Origin: JL08 sp965363755
GTDB lineage: Bacteria; Pseudomonadota; Alphaproteobacteria; Rhodobacterales; Rhodobacteraceae
Assembly: GCA_965363755.1 (NCBI GenBank)
Contig: CBDTVL010000008.1
Location: forward strand, 1-35,887
Direction of reading: 5' to 3'
DNA: 35,887 nt
The notes under the pieces were generated by a model, which was not told where the DNA came from, did not search any database, and saw only the letters and a program-made list of their open reading frames with translations. The number at the start of each line of letters is the position of its first letter. The stretch's first letter is position 1. This document shows positions 21,963 through 30,860 of the stretch, one piece after another. Made by a program: the position numbers and the translations under genes.

Positions 21963-23501
21963 ATGGGTATCCAAGCAGCAGAAATTTCTGCAATCCTGAA
22001 AGACCAGATTAAGAACTTTGGTCAAGAAGCTGAAGTGGCCGAAGTTGGTCGCGTGTTGAGCGTTGGTGACGGGATTGCCCGCGTTTACGGCCTTGATAAC
22101 GTGCAAGCCGGTGAAATGGTCGAATTTCCCGGCGGCATTCAGGGCATGGCTCTGAACCTTGAGTCCGACAACGTGGGTATCGTTATCTTTGGGTCCGACC
22201 GGGACATCAAAGAAGGCGACACTGTTAAGCGTACCAACTCGATTGTGGACGTCCCTGTTGGCGACGAACTGCTGGGTCGTGTTGTTGACGGTCTTGGCAA
22301 TCCAATTGACGGCAAGGGCCCGATCAAGACAAAGAAACGTGGCGTTGCCGATGTGAAAGCGCCCGGCATTATCCCACGTAAGTCAGTTCACGAACCTATG
22401 GCGACAGGCCTGAAATCGGTTGATGCGATGATCCCGATTGGCCGTGGCCAGCGCGAGCTGATCATCGGGGACCGCCAAACAGGTAAAACTGCTGTGGCTC
22501 TCGATGCCATTCTGAACCAGAAGTCCTACAACGAAGCCGCTGGCGACGATGAGGGCAAAAAACTCTACTGCGTTTATGTTGCAATCGGCCAAAAACGATC
22601 GACCGTTGCCCAGCTTGTTAAAAAGCTCGAAGAACGAGGCGCAATGGAATACACGATCGTTGTGGCCGCAACGGCGTCCGAGCCAGCGCCTCTGCAATTC
22701 CTCGCACCTTACGCTGCAACTGCGATGGCAGAACATTTCCGCGACAATGGCCGCCACGCCTTGATCATTTATGATGACCTTTCCAAGCAGGCTGTTGCCT
22801 ATCGTCAGATGTCACTGCTGCTGCGTCGCCCACCCGGCCGTGAAGCCTATCCCGGTGACGTTTTCTATCTTCACTCTCGTCTTCTGGAACGTTCCGCCAA
22901 ACTGAACGAAGATTTTGGCGCCGGTTCTTTGACAGCTCTGCCTGTTATCGAAACTCAGGGCGGTGACGTTTCCGCGTTTATTCCGACAAACGTGATTTCG
23001 ATCACTGATGGTCAGATTTTCCTTGAAACCGAACTATTTTACCAAGGTATCCGCCCTGCGGTGAACACCGGCCTTTCTGTTTCCCGCGTTGGGTCCTCGG
23101 CCCAAACAAACGCAATGAAGTCAGTTGCGGGTCCAGTGAAACTGGAATTGGCTCAGTATCGGGAAATGGCGGCCTTTGCGCAGTTTGGGTCCGACCTTGA
23201 TGCCTCGACACAGCAATTGCTGAACCGTGGTGCGCGTTTGACCGAGCTTATGAAGCAACCGCAGTATTCGCCTTTGACCAACGCCGAGATCGTCTTTGTG
23301 ATCTTTGCCGGTACAAACGGTTACCTTGATAAGATCGCAGTAAGCGAAGTAGGCCGTTTCGAAGCGGGACTTCTGGCGCACCTGCGCAGCAAACATGCCG
23401 ATCTGCTGAAATTCATCACTGATGAAGATCCCAAGATAAAAGGTGATGCCGAGGCCAAAATCAAAGCAGCTCTCGACGAATTCGCCGCTGATTTCGCGTA
23501 A
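21963..23501 (+). CDS. atpA: ATP synthase F1 alpha subunit
   Basis: This 512-residue subunit forms the catalytic/non-catalytic nucleotide sites with beta. The P-loop GDRQTGKT is at 169-176. The signature PAVNTGLSVSRVGSSAQ carries the conserved Arg that reaches into the beta active site, and QREL(IIGDRQ), LLLRRPPGREAYPGDVFYLHSRLLER are highly conserved. Full length with a canonical N-terminal MGIQAAEISAILKDQI. Start immediately follows the atpH stop; 12 bases separate it from atpG. Confidence 0.98.
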   Translation: MGIQAAEISAILKDQIKNFGQEAEVAEVGRVLSVGDGIARVYGLDNVQAGEMVEFPGGIQGMALNLESDNVGIVIFGSDRDIKEGDTVKRTNSIVDVPVGDELLGRVVDGLGNPIDGKGPIKTKKRGVADVKAPGIIPRKSVHEPMATGLKSVDAMIPIGRGQRELIIGDRQTGKTAVALDAILNQKSYNEAAGDDEGKKLYCVYVAIGQKRSTVAQLVKKLEERGAMEYTIVVAATASEPAPLQFLAPYAATAMAEHFRDNGRHALIIYDDLSKQAVAYRQMSLLLRRPPGREAYPGDVFYLHSRLLERSAKLNEDFGAGSLTALPVIETQGGDVSAFIPTNVISITDGQIFLETELFYQGIRPAVNTGLSVSRVGSSAQTNAMKSVAGPVKLELAQYREMAAFAQFGSDLDASTQQLLNRGARLTELMKQPQYSPLTNAEIVFVIFAGTNGYLDKIAVSEVGRFEAGLLAHLRSKHADLLKFITDEDPKIKGDAEAKIKAALDEFAADFA

Positions 23502-23513
23502 GGGGCCTGACAG

Positions 23514-24389
23514 ATGCCAAATCTTAAGGACCTGAAAAACAGGATAGCGAGTGTCAAAAACACCCGCAAGATCACAAAGGCCATGCAAATGGTTGCTGCG
23601 GCGAAGCTTCGCCGCGCGCAGGAAAGTGCTGAACAATCACGTCCCTATACTGAACGGTTCAATGCCGTTCTGGGTGGATTGGCTGCGGCTGCCGGTGGGT
23701 CTGATTCAGCGCCTAAACTGCTGAGCGGTACAGGCAGCGATCAAGTCCAGCTCCTGATTGTGATGACAGCCGAGCGTGGTTTGTGCGGGGGGTTCAACTC
23801 GAACATCTCTAAACTTGCGCGGGCGCATGCGGACAAGCTGATTGCTTCAGGCAAGACTGTGAAGATCCTGACAGTTGGCAAAAAAGGCCGCGACGCGATT
23901 AAACGGGAATATGGCCATCTGTTTGTCGGCCATGTTGACCTGACCGAAGTGAAACGCGTCGCATATTCTGATGCCCAAGGCGTTGCCAAAGATGTTCTGG
24001 CGCGCTTTGATGCGGGCGAGTTCGACGTTGCGACGATCTTTTATTCAAAATTCGTCAACGTGGTCACGCAAGATCCAACAACGCAGCAAATCATTCCTGC
24101 GACATTCGAAGACGCTGGCACAGATTCAGTCAGCACTGTCTTTGACTACGAACCGGATGAACAAGCGGTCTTGGCCGATCTTCTGCCGCGCGGCGTTACA
24201 ACGCAGTTTTTCGCCGCTTTGCTGGAAAACGGGGCGTCCGAACAAGGCGCGCGGATGTCTGCAATGGACAATGCAACCCGCAACGCAGGCGAGATGATCG
24301 ACAAACTGACCATCCAATACAACCGTTCGCGTCAGGCTGTGATCACGAACGAGCTTATCGAAATTATTTCGGGCGCTGAAGCGCTCTAA
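23514..24389 (+). CDS. atpG: ATP synthase F1 gamma subunit
   Basis: This 291-residue central rotor shaft couples proton flow to conformational change in alpha3beta3. The N-terminal helix MPNLKDLKNRIASVKNTRKI continues TKAMQMVAAAKLRRAQ, and the C-terminal helix ASEQGARMSAMDNATRNAGE and LTIQYNRSRQAVITNELIEI are strictly typical; the two pair into the rotating coiled coil. GERGLCGGFNSN-type loop reads AERGLCGGFNSN. Normal length for alphaproteobacteria. Third gene of the operon, 18 bases before atpD. Confidence 0.98.
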   Translation: MPNLKDLKNRIASVKNTRKITKAMQMVAAAKLRRAQESAEQSRPYTERFNAVLGGLAAAAGGSDSAPKLLSGTGSDQVQLLIVMTAERGLCGGFNSNISKLARAHADKLIASGKTVKILTVGKKGRDAIKREYGHLFVGHVDLTEVKRVAYSDAQGVAKDVLARFDAGEFDVATIFYSKFVNVVTQDPTTQQIIPATFEDAGTDSVSTVFDYEPDEQAVLADLLPRGVTTQFFAALLENGASEQGARMSAMDNATRNAGEMIDKLTIQYNRSRQAVITNELIEIISGAEAL

Positions 24390-24407
24390 AGAACCGGAGA
24401 CAAAAAC

Positions 24408-25832
24408 ATGGCAAACGCAAAAGGCAAAGTGACCCAGGTCATCGGCGCCGTTGTTGATGTGCAATTCGAGGACGATCTTCCTCAGATTCTGAACGCGCTG
24501 ACCACCAGCAACAATGGCAAGAAACTTGTTCTGGAGGTTGCTCAGCACCTTGGTGAGAACACAGTGCGCGCAATCGCGATGGACGCGACCGAAGGTTTGG
24601 TGCGCGGCCAGGCCGTAGAAGATACAGGCGGCCCGATCATGGTGCCGGTTGGAAATGCGACTTTGGGTCGTATCATGAACGTCACCGGCGATCCGGTAGA
24701 CGAAAAAGGCCCGGTTAACGCAACTGAGACCCGTGGCATTCACGGCGACGCGCCAGCGTTCTCGGAACAGTCAACAGAAACCGAAATTCTGGTGACAGGT
24801 ATCAAGGTTATCGACCTTTTGGCGCCTTACACCAAAGGCGGTAAAATTGGCCTCTTCGGTGGTGCCGGTGTTGGTAAAACCGTTCTCATCATGGAACTGA
24901 TCAACAACATCGCCAAAGTGCACTCTGGCGTGTCCGTATTCGCGGGTGTGGGTGAACGGACCCGTGAAGGCAACGATCTTTATCACGAGATGATCGAATC
25001 CGGCGTTATCGTTCCTGACAAACTGGAAGATTCAAAAATTGCGCTGGTTTATGGCCAGATGAACGAACCTCCCGGTGCGCGTATGCGGATTGCTTTGTCA
25101 GGTCTGACGTTGGCGGAACAGTTCCGCGACGACTCGGGTTCTGACGTTTTGTTTTTTGTGGATAACATCTTCCGCTTTACGCAAGCGGGTTCTGAGGTTT
25201 CGGCGCTGCTGGGCCGCATTCCTTCGGCGGTGGGTTACCAGCCTACACTGGCAACCGACATGGGCACGATGCAGGAACGGATTTCGTCGACCAAATCCGG
25301 CTCGATCACATCGGTTCAGGCTGTTTACGTTCCAGCGGATGACCTTACCGACCCGGCGCCGGCAACATCGTTTGCGCACCTTGATGCGACCACTGTTCTT
25401 GACCGTGCGATCTCGGAAAAAGGGATTTACCCTGCGGTGGATCCACTGGGCTCGACATCACGTCTGTTGGATCCATTGATCATCGGGGACGAGCATTACA
25501 CCGTCGCGACCGACGTACAGCAGGTTCTGCAGCGCTACAAATCATTGCAAGACATCATCGCCATCCTTGGTATGGATGAACTGTCTGAAGACGACAAACT
25601 GGCTGTGGCCCGTGCCCGTAAACTGGAACGCTTCCTAAGCCAACCTTTCGACGTTGCGAAAGTGTTCACAGGCTCTGACGGTGTTCAGGTTCCGCTGGAA
25701 GAAACTATTTCCTCGTTCAAAGCGGTTGTTGCTGGTGAATACGATCACCTGCCAGAAGGCGCATTCTACATGGTCGGTGGCATCGAAGACGTGATCGCAA
25801 AAGCCGAAAAAATGGCAGCTGACGCTGCTTAA
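24408..25832 (+). CDS. atpD: ATP synthase F1 beta subunit
   Basis: This 474-residue catalytic subunit synthesises ATP. The P-loop GGAGVGKT is at 151-158, the catalytic glutamate is E183 in GVGERTREGND, and the lever motif normally DELSEED reads DELSEDD at 390-396, a conservative change. The residues that bind the adenine ring (YPAVDPLGSTSR region) are intact. GGAG lies about 9 bases before the ATG. Fourth gene of the operon, 14 bases before atpC. Confidence 0.98.
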   Translation: MANAKGKVTQVIGAVVDVQFEDDLPQILNALTTSNNGKKLVLEVAQHLGENTVRAIAMDATEGLVRGQAVEDTGGPIMVPVGNATLGRIMNVTGDPVDEKGPVNATETRGIHGDAPAFSEQSTETEILVTGIKVIDLLAPYTKGGKIGLFGGAGVGKTVLIMELINNIAKVHSGVSVFAGVGERTREGNDLYHEMIESGVIVPDKLEDSKIALVYGQMNEPPGARMRIALSGLTLAEQFRDDSGSDVLFFVDNIFRFTQAGSEVSALLGRIPSAVGYQPTLATDMGTMQERISSTKSGSITSVQAVYVPADDLTDPAPATSFAHLDATTVLDRAISEKGIYPAVDPLGSTSRLLDPLIIGDEHYTVATDVQQVLQRYKSLQDIIAILGMDELSEDDKLAVARARKLERFLSQPFDVAKVFTGSDGVQVPLEETISSFKAVVAGEYDHLPEGAFYMVGGIEDVIAKAEKMAADAA

Positions 25833-25846
25833 GGAGACGTTGTCTG

Positions 25847-26245
25847 ATGGCAGATACAATGCAATTTGATCTGGTTTCTCCCGAGCGGCTTCTTGCGTCG
25901 CTTCAGGTGACATCGGTGCAGATCCCCGGTGCGGACGGCGACATGACAGCTATGGCTGATCATGCTCCCGTGATTACCACACTGCGCCCCGGAATTCTGT
26001 CAGTGTCAGGTCCGTCCGGCACCTCTGACTATGCCGTAACAGGTGGTTTTGCCGAGATTTCGGCAGCGGGCACCTCCGTTTTGGCGGAAAAAGCGATGCC
26101 AGTTTCCGAAGTGAAGGCTTCTGATGTTGATGCACTGGTGGCTGAAGCGACCGAGGCCGCGACCGGACTGACAGGGGGCGCCAAAGATGCGTCAGATAAG
26201 CTGTTGGCCGATCTGGCGGCGCTGCGCGGTGCAGTTGGAGTCTAA
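25847..26245 (+). CDS. atpC: ATP synthase F1 epsilon subunit
   Basis: The 132-residue protein has the N-terminal beta-sandwich (MQFDLVSPERLLASLQVTSV, QIPGADGDMTAMADHAPVIT, LRPGILSV, GGFAEI) and a short C-terminal helical part. It binds gamma at the base of the shaft and can regulate ATP hydrolysis. AGGAG precedes the ATG. Last gene of the operon, followed by a strong terminator. Confidence 0.95.
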   Translation: MADTMQFDLVSPERLLASLQVTSVQIPGADGDMTAMADHAPVITTLRPGILSVSGPSGTSDYAVTGGFAEISAAGTSVLAEKAMPVSEVKASDVDALVAEATEAATGLTGGAKDASDKLLADLAALRGAVGV

Positions 26246-26282
26246 CAAAGTCGATTATTATACCCTGAATTAAGCGGATCTA

Positions 26283-26312
26283 GGCCCGGTCTCCCCAGAC
26301 CGGGCCTTCTTC
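26283..26312 (+). terminator. Rho-independent terminator of the atp operon
   Basis: GGCCCGGTCT (26283-26292) and AGACCGGGCC (26297-26306) form a perfect 10-bp stem with a CCCC loop, followed by TTCTTCCTT. It lies 37 bases after the atpC stop codon and separates the operon from the lectin gene. Confidence 0.93.
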
Positions 26313-26380
26313 CTTATTTGAGGCCAAATTTTGTCCGATTCTGCAGCTAACCTTTTCTGAAGAAACGATTGAATGGTAAA

Positions 26381-26731
26381 ATGATACGATTGCGCAACCA
26401 TCTGATTGGGGTTGATCAGGGCGAAACTGCAATGTTCTCAGAGTTTGAGAATGGCGGAGCTATGTGGACAGGAAAAGGGCCGCGAGAACGTCGTGAATCC
26501 GTCGTTTTTTCCGAAACTTTCAAGACTGCGCCATCCGTGCAAGCTTCAATTTCGTTATGGGACATAGACACAGAAAACGTGATCCGCGCAGAAGTGTCGA
26601 CGGATAAGATTTCCAATACCGGCTTTGATCTGGTGTTTCGGACATGGGGAGACACGCGCGTCGCCCGTATCAGAGCAGCCTGGATGGCGATTGGTGAATT
26701 GCCTCATGCAGACGAGTGGTCACTTTACTAA
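26381..26731 (+). CDS. Small H-type lectin domain protein
   Basis: The 116-residue protein looks like one complete H-type lectin (discoidin II C-terminal type) domain: FSETFKTAPSVQASISLWDID, then ISNTGFDLVFRTWGDTRVAR and AAWMAIGE. These match the family pattern of F..F..PP.V...L, GF......W.DT and the final W.AIG. Such domains fold as six-stranded sandwiches that trimerise and bind sugars such as GalNAc. No signal peptide is visible, so a cytoplasmic or phage-tail-like location is possible. I prefer ATG 26381; a TTG at 26369 is an alternative. The ribosome site is weak. It stands alone between the atp terminator and the convergent prs gene. Its role is unknown. Confidence 0.75.
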   Translation: MIRLRNHLIGVDQGETAMFSEFENGGAMWTGKGPRERRESVVFSETFKTAPSVQASISLWDIDTENVIRAEVSTDKISNTGFDLVFRTWGDTRVARIRAAWMAIGELPHADEWSLY

Positions 26732-26759
26732 CACTGGTCCGCTTGTTCAGATTCACGGT

Positions 26760-26789
26760 ACCTTTGACACGCTCAGTCGCGTCAAAGGT
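26760..26789. terminator. Hairpin between the lectin gene and prs (possible terminator)
   Basis: ACCTTTGAC (26760-26768) and GTCAAAGGT (26781-26789) form a 9-bp stem that can extend by two CG pairs past one mismatch, with a CTCAGT loop. It lies between two converging genes. No T run follows on either strand, so it may act only as a mRNA 3'-end protector or a weak bidirectional terminator. Confidence 0.5.
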
Positions 26790-26806
26790 TTCAGATGCCT
26801 GCGCGA

Positions 26807-27832
26807 TCAGGCAAGCAAAGGCATGTACATCCCGTCATAAATTGGCTCCAGCGTGTCAGCCTCAAACAAGGACGACACTGACGTGCCGTTCCAGATGTTC
26901 AGGATCGCCTGTGCAAAAAGTGGGGCGGTGGGTACGATGCGAATGTTCTTTGCAGATTTTACACTTTCAGTCGGCTGGATCGAATCCGTGATCACCAGAG
27001 ACTTCATGACAGAATTGGTGACCCGTTCGACTGCAGGGCCGGACATGACGCCATGTGTGATGTAGGAATGCACTTCCTTCGCACCATTTTCAATCAGCAC
27101 CTCAGCGGCCTTACACAATGTGCCCGCCGTATCGCACATGTCATCGACGATCAGGCAGGTCTTGCCTCTTACGTCGCCAATGACAGTCATCTCTGCAACC
27201 TCGCCAGCTTTCTCGCGGCGTTTGTCTACGATGGCGAGTGGCGAATTGATCCGCTTGGCCAACTCGCGCGCGCGGGCGACGCCACCCACGTCAGGCGAGA
27301 CGATCATGAGGTCGTCCATCTTGCCCTTGAACTGGGTCTGGATATCCAACGCAAAAATGGGTGAGGCATAAAGGTTGTCCACCGGAATATCAAAAAAGCC
27401 TTGAATTTGCGCCGCATGCAGGTCCATGGTCAGGACCCGTTCAATACCTGCCTCAACCAGCATGTTCGCAACCAGTTTGGCCGAGATCGGGGTGCGCGCT
27501 TTGGTTCGGCGATCTTGTCGTGCATACCCGAAATACGGCAGCACCGCTGTGATACGTGCGGCGCTTGAACGGCGCAGCGCATCTGCCATGATCAGCAGTT
27601 CCATAAGATTATCATTGGCTGGGTTCGACGTCGGCTGAATGATGAACATATCCTCACCGCGCACGTTTTCAAACACTTCGACAAATATTTCACCATCATT
27701 GAACCGCTCGACTCGGGCATCAACGAGCCCAACTGTCGTGCCGCGATACATGCTCATTCGGCGGGCAATTGCCTTGGCCAAAGGCTGGTTTGCATTTCCC
27801 GCGATCATCTTGGGTTCGACTATTGCTGGCAT
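26807..27832 (-). CDS. prs: Ribose-phosphate pyrophosphokinase (PRPP synthetase)
   Basis: This 341-residue enzyme transfers pyrophosphate from ATP to ribose-5-phosphate, giving PRPP for purine, pyrimidine, His, Trp and NAD synthesis. Conserved blocks are visible: the N-terminal nucleotide loop VERFNDGEIFVEVFENVRGEDMF (42-64), the catalytic flexible-loop region DRRTKARTPISAK with the Lys/Arg pair, MDLHAAQIQGFF, and the PRPP-binding motif LIVDDMCDTAGTL. It is about 25 residues longer than E. coli Prs because of N- and C-terminal additions, common in this group. Monocistronic, and divergent from the isomerase gene across 109 bases. Confidence 0.97.
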   Translation of the reverse strand: MPAIVEPKMIAGNANQPLAKAIARRMSMYRGTTVGLVDARVERFNDGEIFVEVFENVRGEDMFIIQPTSNPANDNLMELLIMADALRRSSAARITAVLPYFGYARQDRRTKARTPISAKLVANMLVEAGIERVLTMDLHAAQIQGFFDIPVDNLYASPIFALDIQTQFKGKMDDLMIVSPDVGGVARARELAKRINSPLAIVDKRREKAGEVAEMTVIGDVRGKTCLIVDDMCDTAGTLCKAAEVLIENGAKEVHSYITHGVMSGPAVERVTNSVMKSLVITDSIQPTESVKSAKNIRIVPTAPLFAQAILNIWNGTSVSSLFEADTLEPIYDGMYMPLLA

Positions 27833-27941
27833 GTTGTGATGTCCCCGGGGCAGACTCGGTTATGTGACAGAATCGTGATGTTGACACCGCTTAACATGGC
27901 CTTACGGTCCGTCCAACATTTAGGGGACCAGGAGAGAGAAA

Positions 27942-28541
27942 ATGGCTCATATAGATTACTTTTTCGCAACGATTTCACCCTTTACCTACCTGTCAGGCAC
28001 CCGCCCGGCAGAGATTGCCGCGAAACACAGCGCCACACTCACTTACAAACCGCTCGACATCATGGGGCTGTTCAATCGAACTGGAGGAACCCCACCCAAA
28101 GACCGGCACATTTCGCGGCAGGAATACAGGTTGCAGGATTTGGCACGGCGATCAGCCAGACTGGGCAAGGAGCTACACCTGAAACCCGCACATTGGCCGA
28201 CAAATCCAGCTCCGTCGTCTTATGCAATAATTGCGGCCCAATCGGCTGGTGGCGGCGACCTGGCCGGGTTGGTTGCTGCTTTGACTACAGCGTGCTGGGC
28301 AGGAGAGCGGGATATTGCACAGGATGCTGTTATCCGCAGATGTCTGACTGATGCAGGTTTTGATCCATCACTGGCTGATAGCGGATTGCTGGCTGGTGCG
28401 GAAACTTACGCTGCAAACCTGGAAGAAGCAGTGAATCGTGGCGCCTTTGGCGCACCGTTCTTCATTACCGACGACGACCAGCGTTTCTGGGGCGAAGATC
28501 GTCTGGATGATTTGGATGCCCATCTGGCGTCTGTTGGCTGA
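27942..28541 (+). CDS. 2-hydroxychromene-2-carboxylate isomerase family protein (DsbA-like / kappa GST)
   Basis: The 199-residue protein begins with strand IDYFFATISPFTYL, where S12 occupies the catalytic Ser position of kappa-class GST/HCCA isomerases, followed by a thioredoxin fold with an inserted helical domain. NRGAFGAPFFITDDDQRFWG near the C-terminus (G-x-P-x-F plus FWG-x-D-R) is diagnostic. Characterised members isomerise 2-hydroxychromene-2-carboxylate in naphthalene breakdown using glutathione, but many Rhodobacterales homologues lack an aromatic pathway context, and here none is seen. AGGAG precedes the ATG. The stop codon overlaps the next ATG (TGATG), so it is coupled with the alpha/beta hydrolase. 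Confidence 0.88.
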   Translation: MAHIDYFFATISPFTYLSGTRPAEIAAKHSATLTYKPLDIMGLFNRTGGTPPKDRHISRQEYRLQDLARRSARLGKELHLKPAHWPTNPAPSSYAIIAAQSAGGGDLAGLVAALTTACWAGERDIAQDAVIRRCLTDAGFDPSLADSGLLAGAETYAANLEEAVNRGAFGAPFFITDDDQRFWGEDRLDDLDAHLASVG

Positions 28542-29350
28542 TGCCCTTGCGAGACGCGGCGGGTTTTCCGACCTATCGCACGGTGTTGGGCCATGGTCCG
28601 CGCCGTGCTTTGGCGATCCATTGCTCGCTGGCGCATTCGGGTGCGTGGAAATCGCTCGCGGCACAGATGGATCAGGACCTAAGCATTACGGCCTTTGATA
28701 TGCCCGGGCACGGGCGCAGTGCAGATTGGGACGATCGCGGCGATTATCAGGATGTTGCGACCCAAATTGCGGCCACGATGCTCGACGACTCTATGGACCT
28801 GATCGGTCATTCCTTTGGAGCGACGGTGGCATTGCGACTGGCGGTTGCCTATCCCGAAAAGGTTCGAAGCCTGACGATGATCGAACCCGTCTTTTTTGCA
28901 GTGGTGGAACAGGACAACCCGGAAGCGTTTGCTGCCCACAAAAGACTGGTTAAACCCTTTGAAGGCGCCTTGGTTGCGGGGGATCGGGTATTGGCGGCAA
29001 AGATCTTTTCCGAGCATTGGGGCGACGGGCGGGCTTGGGAAAGTTTGACGCAAACCAATCGCGATGCATTAACGACCCGAATCCATTTGATCTTTGAAGG
29101 TGATCCGGCAGTTTACGGCGACCGGGCAGGGCTGCTGAAACCCGGTGCGCTTGACGCTGTGAAGATGCCCTGCCTGCTGGTGCAGGGCAGCGCCTCTCCG
29201 ACAATTGTCGGTTTGATCAATGCGGGGTTAGTGCGCCGTTTGCCGGGGGCACAAAACATTGTGGTCAACGGCGCCGGGCATATGGTGCCGATCACGCATC
29301 CTGAGCCGGTTGCAACGGCGCTGTGCGCGCTTTTTTCGCGCGCACCTTAG
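28541..29350 (+). CDS. Alpha/beta-fold hydrolase
   Basis: The 269-residue protein shows the nucleophile elbow GHSFG with S91, a likely oxyanion region at HCSLAHSGAW (27-36), FDMPGHGRS (52-60), and the catalytic His in NGAGHMVPITHPE near the C-terminus. This makes it an active-looking serine hydrolase (esterase, lipase or C-C hydrolase type). The substrate cannot be assigned. It is translationally coupled to the upstream isomerase-like gene by TGATG. Its stop codon overlaps the stop codon of the convergent threonine aldolase gene by four bases (29347-29350), leaving no room for a terminator. Confidence 0.88.
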   Translation: MPLRDAAGFPTYRTVLGHGPRRALAIHCSLAHSGAWKSLAAQMDQDLSITAFDMPGHGRSADWDDRGDYQDVATQIAATMLDDSMDLIGHSFGATVALRLAVAYPEKVRSLTMIEPVFFAVVEQDNPEAFAAHKRLVKPFEGALVAGDRVLAAKIFSEHWGDGRAWESLTQTNRDALTTRIHLIFEGDPAVYGDRAGLLKPGALDAVKMPCLLVQGSASPTIVGLINAGLVRRLPGAQNIVVNGAGHMVPITHPEPVATALCALFSRAP

Positions 29351-30390
29351 GCGCTGAGAATGCTCAGGAACTGATCAATTTGGTCGTGTGTAACGGACCA
29401 GTCGCATACCAGCCTAATAGGCAGGATTTCGTCAGCAGGACCAGTTTCTAGCGACCCGATTTGTACTGAAAACATTGCGCCCTGATCGTGAAGGCGCTGC
29501 AACATGGACCGTGGTGCAGAGCAGAAGATCATGTTTGCCTGGGGTTCAAAATCGAACTGGAGTTTTGCGGCGCGCAGACCCGCCGCCAATCTGGCGCAAC
29601 TGGCGTTGGCGTCACGGGCGGTTTGCAGCCACAGGTCATTGCGCAGATATCCCGCCATTTGCGCAGACAAGTATCGATGTTTGGAAAAAAGATGCGCCCC
29701 GCGCTTGCGCCGCAACTCGAACTCCCAAGCGTGCGATGGATCAAAGAAGATAACGGCCTCAGCCCCCATCAGCCCGTTCTTGGTGCCGCCAAAGCTGACG
29801 CAGTCGACGCCGGATTTCCACGACATCTCGGCTGCTGTGCAGCCCAGAGCCACCAGCGCGTTGGAAAAGCGGGCACCGTCCAGATGTACCGGCAATCCAC
29901 TGACTTTGGCCTGACCCGTGATTGCCCGTATTTCGTCCAGCGAATAGATCGTGCCGCATTCGGTGACTTGGGTAATGGAAACTGGCCCGGCTTGGGCACG
30001 GTGCACATCGCGTACCTGAAGTGCGGTCAATGTCTCGCGCAACGCCTGCCCGGTCATTTTATCGCCATCGCCGACAAGGGTCAGCTTGGCGCCGCCAGTG
30101 TAGAATTCAGGCGCATTACATTCGTCTTCCTCGATATGGGCGATCGGAGTGCAGAAAATTGTCTGCCAGGGTTGCGCAAGCGTCGCCAGAGCCAGGGAAT
30201 TTGCGGCAGTGCCGGTGGCCACCAGATACACCGCGGCCTCCGGAGCCTCGAAGATGTCGCGCAGTCGGGCGCGCACTTCGTCCATAAGGGCATCGGCGCC
30301 GTATGAACTGGCATATCCGGTGTTGGCCTCAATCAACGCCTCCATAACCTGTGGATGCACTGGTCCTGTATTGTCAGAGGCAAAAAACAT
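29347..30390 (-). CDS. ltaE: Low-specificity L-threonine aldolase (PLP enzyme)
   Basis: This 347-residue fold-type I PLP enzyme of the GntG/LtaE family cleaves L-threonine or L-allo-threonine to glycine and acetaldehyde. Visible features are FASDNTGPVHPQV at the N-terminus, YGADALMDEVRARL, the ring-stacking His region AHIEEDE, D171 in HLDGAR that contacts the pyridine nitrogen, and the Schiff-base K204 in SFGGTKNG. The ATG overlaps the stop of the YcgN-like gene (TGATG). Third gene of the ribF operon. The gene symbol is by family; the enzyme could prefer another beta-hydroxy amino acid. Confidence 0.92.
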   Translation of the reverse strand: MFFASDNTGPVHPQVMEALIEANTGYASSYGADALMDEVRARLRDIFEAPEAAVYLVATGTAANSLALATLAQPWQTIFCTPIAHIEEDECNAPEFYTGGAKLTLVGDGDKMTGQALRETLTALQVRDVHRAQAGPVSITQVTECGTIYSLDEIRAITGQAKVSGLPVHLDGARFSNALVALGCTAAEMSWKSGVDCVSFGGTKNGLMGAEAVIFFDPSHAWEFELRRKRGAHLFSKHRYLSAQMAGYLRNDLWLQTARDANASCARLAAGLRAAKLQFDFEPQANMIFCSAPRSMLQRLHDQGAMFSVQIGSLETGPADEILPIRLVCDWSVTHDQIDQFLSILSA

Positions 30391-30860
30391 CAGATCGGCT
30401 CCTCAATAATATGATCTTCCCACTCTTCTTCGGGGGTTTCGAATTCGCTGACTGTCCAGTCTTGAACCGATATGCCTGCATCGTGCACAGATTGTGGCGT
30501 GCCGGAAATGAGAGGATGCCAATCATAAAGCGGCTTGCCTTCCCACAACAACCGGTAGGCGCAAGTTTGCGGCATCCAGTAGGCATGGCTGTCCAGATTC
30601 TCCGGTTTGAGAACGATGCATTCGGGCACAAACTGATGCCGGATGTCATACTGCGCACACCGACACGTGGCATCATCCAAAAGGCGACAGGCCACACGGG
30701 TAAGGGCAACTTCGCCGGTTTCATCATCTTCCAGTTTGTTCAGGCAGCATTTGCCGCACCCATCGCACAGCGCCTCCCATTCAGGCTGGGTCATCCGGTT
30801 CAGGGATTTGTGTTCCCAAAATCTTTTGTTCAGACCGCTGCGATCGATTGGGTCTTTCAT
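30390..30860 (-). CDS. YcgN/UPF0260-family cysteine-cluster protein
   Basis: The 156-residue protein has a Cys-rich N-terminal cluster, CDGCGKCC, followed by CRLLDDATCRC and later cysteines (PECIV, QTCAYR), and the block YWMPQTCAYRLLWEGKPLYDWHP that defines the UPF0260/YcgN family. The cysteines suggest metal or Fe-S binding (the wider YkgJ family is called a putative zinc- or iron-chelating domain); its cellular role is not known. ATG 30860 was chosen because it overlaps the ribF stop by ATGA. An earlier ATG at 30893 would lie inside ribF. The acidic C-terminus (EEEWEDHIIEE) is normal for the family. Confidence 0.9.
   Translation of the reverse strand: MKDPIDRSGLNKRFWEHKSLNRMTQPEWEALCDGCGKCCLNKLEDDETGEVALTRVACRLLDDATCRCAQYDIRHQFVPECIVLKPENLDSHAYWMPQTCAYRLLWEGKPLYDWHPLISGTPQSVHDAGISVQDWTVSEFETPEEEWEDHIIEEPI

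Noticed and set aside
29488..30306. 272-codon plus-strand open frame opposite threonine aldolase
   Set aside because: Antisense shadow of a recognised PLP enzyme; no motifs.
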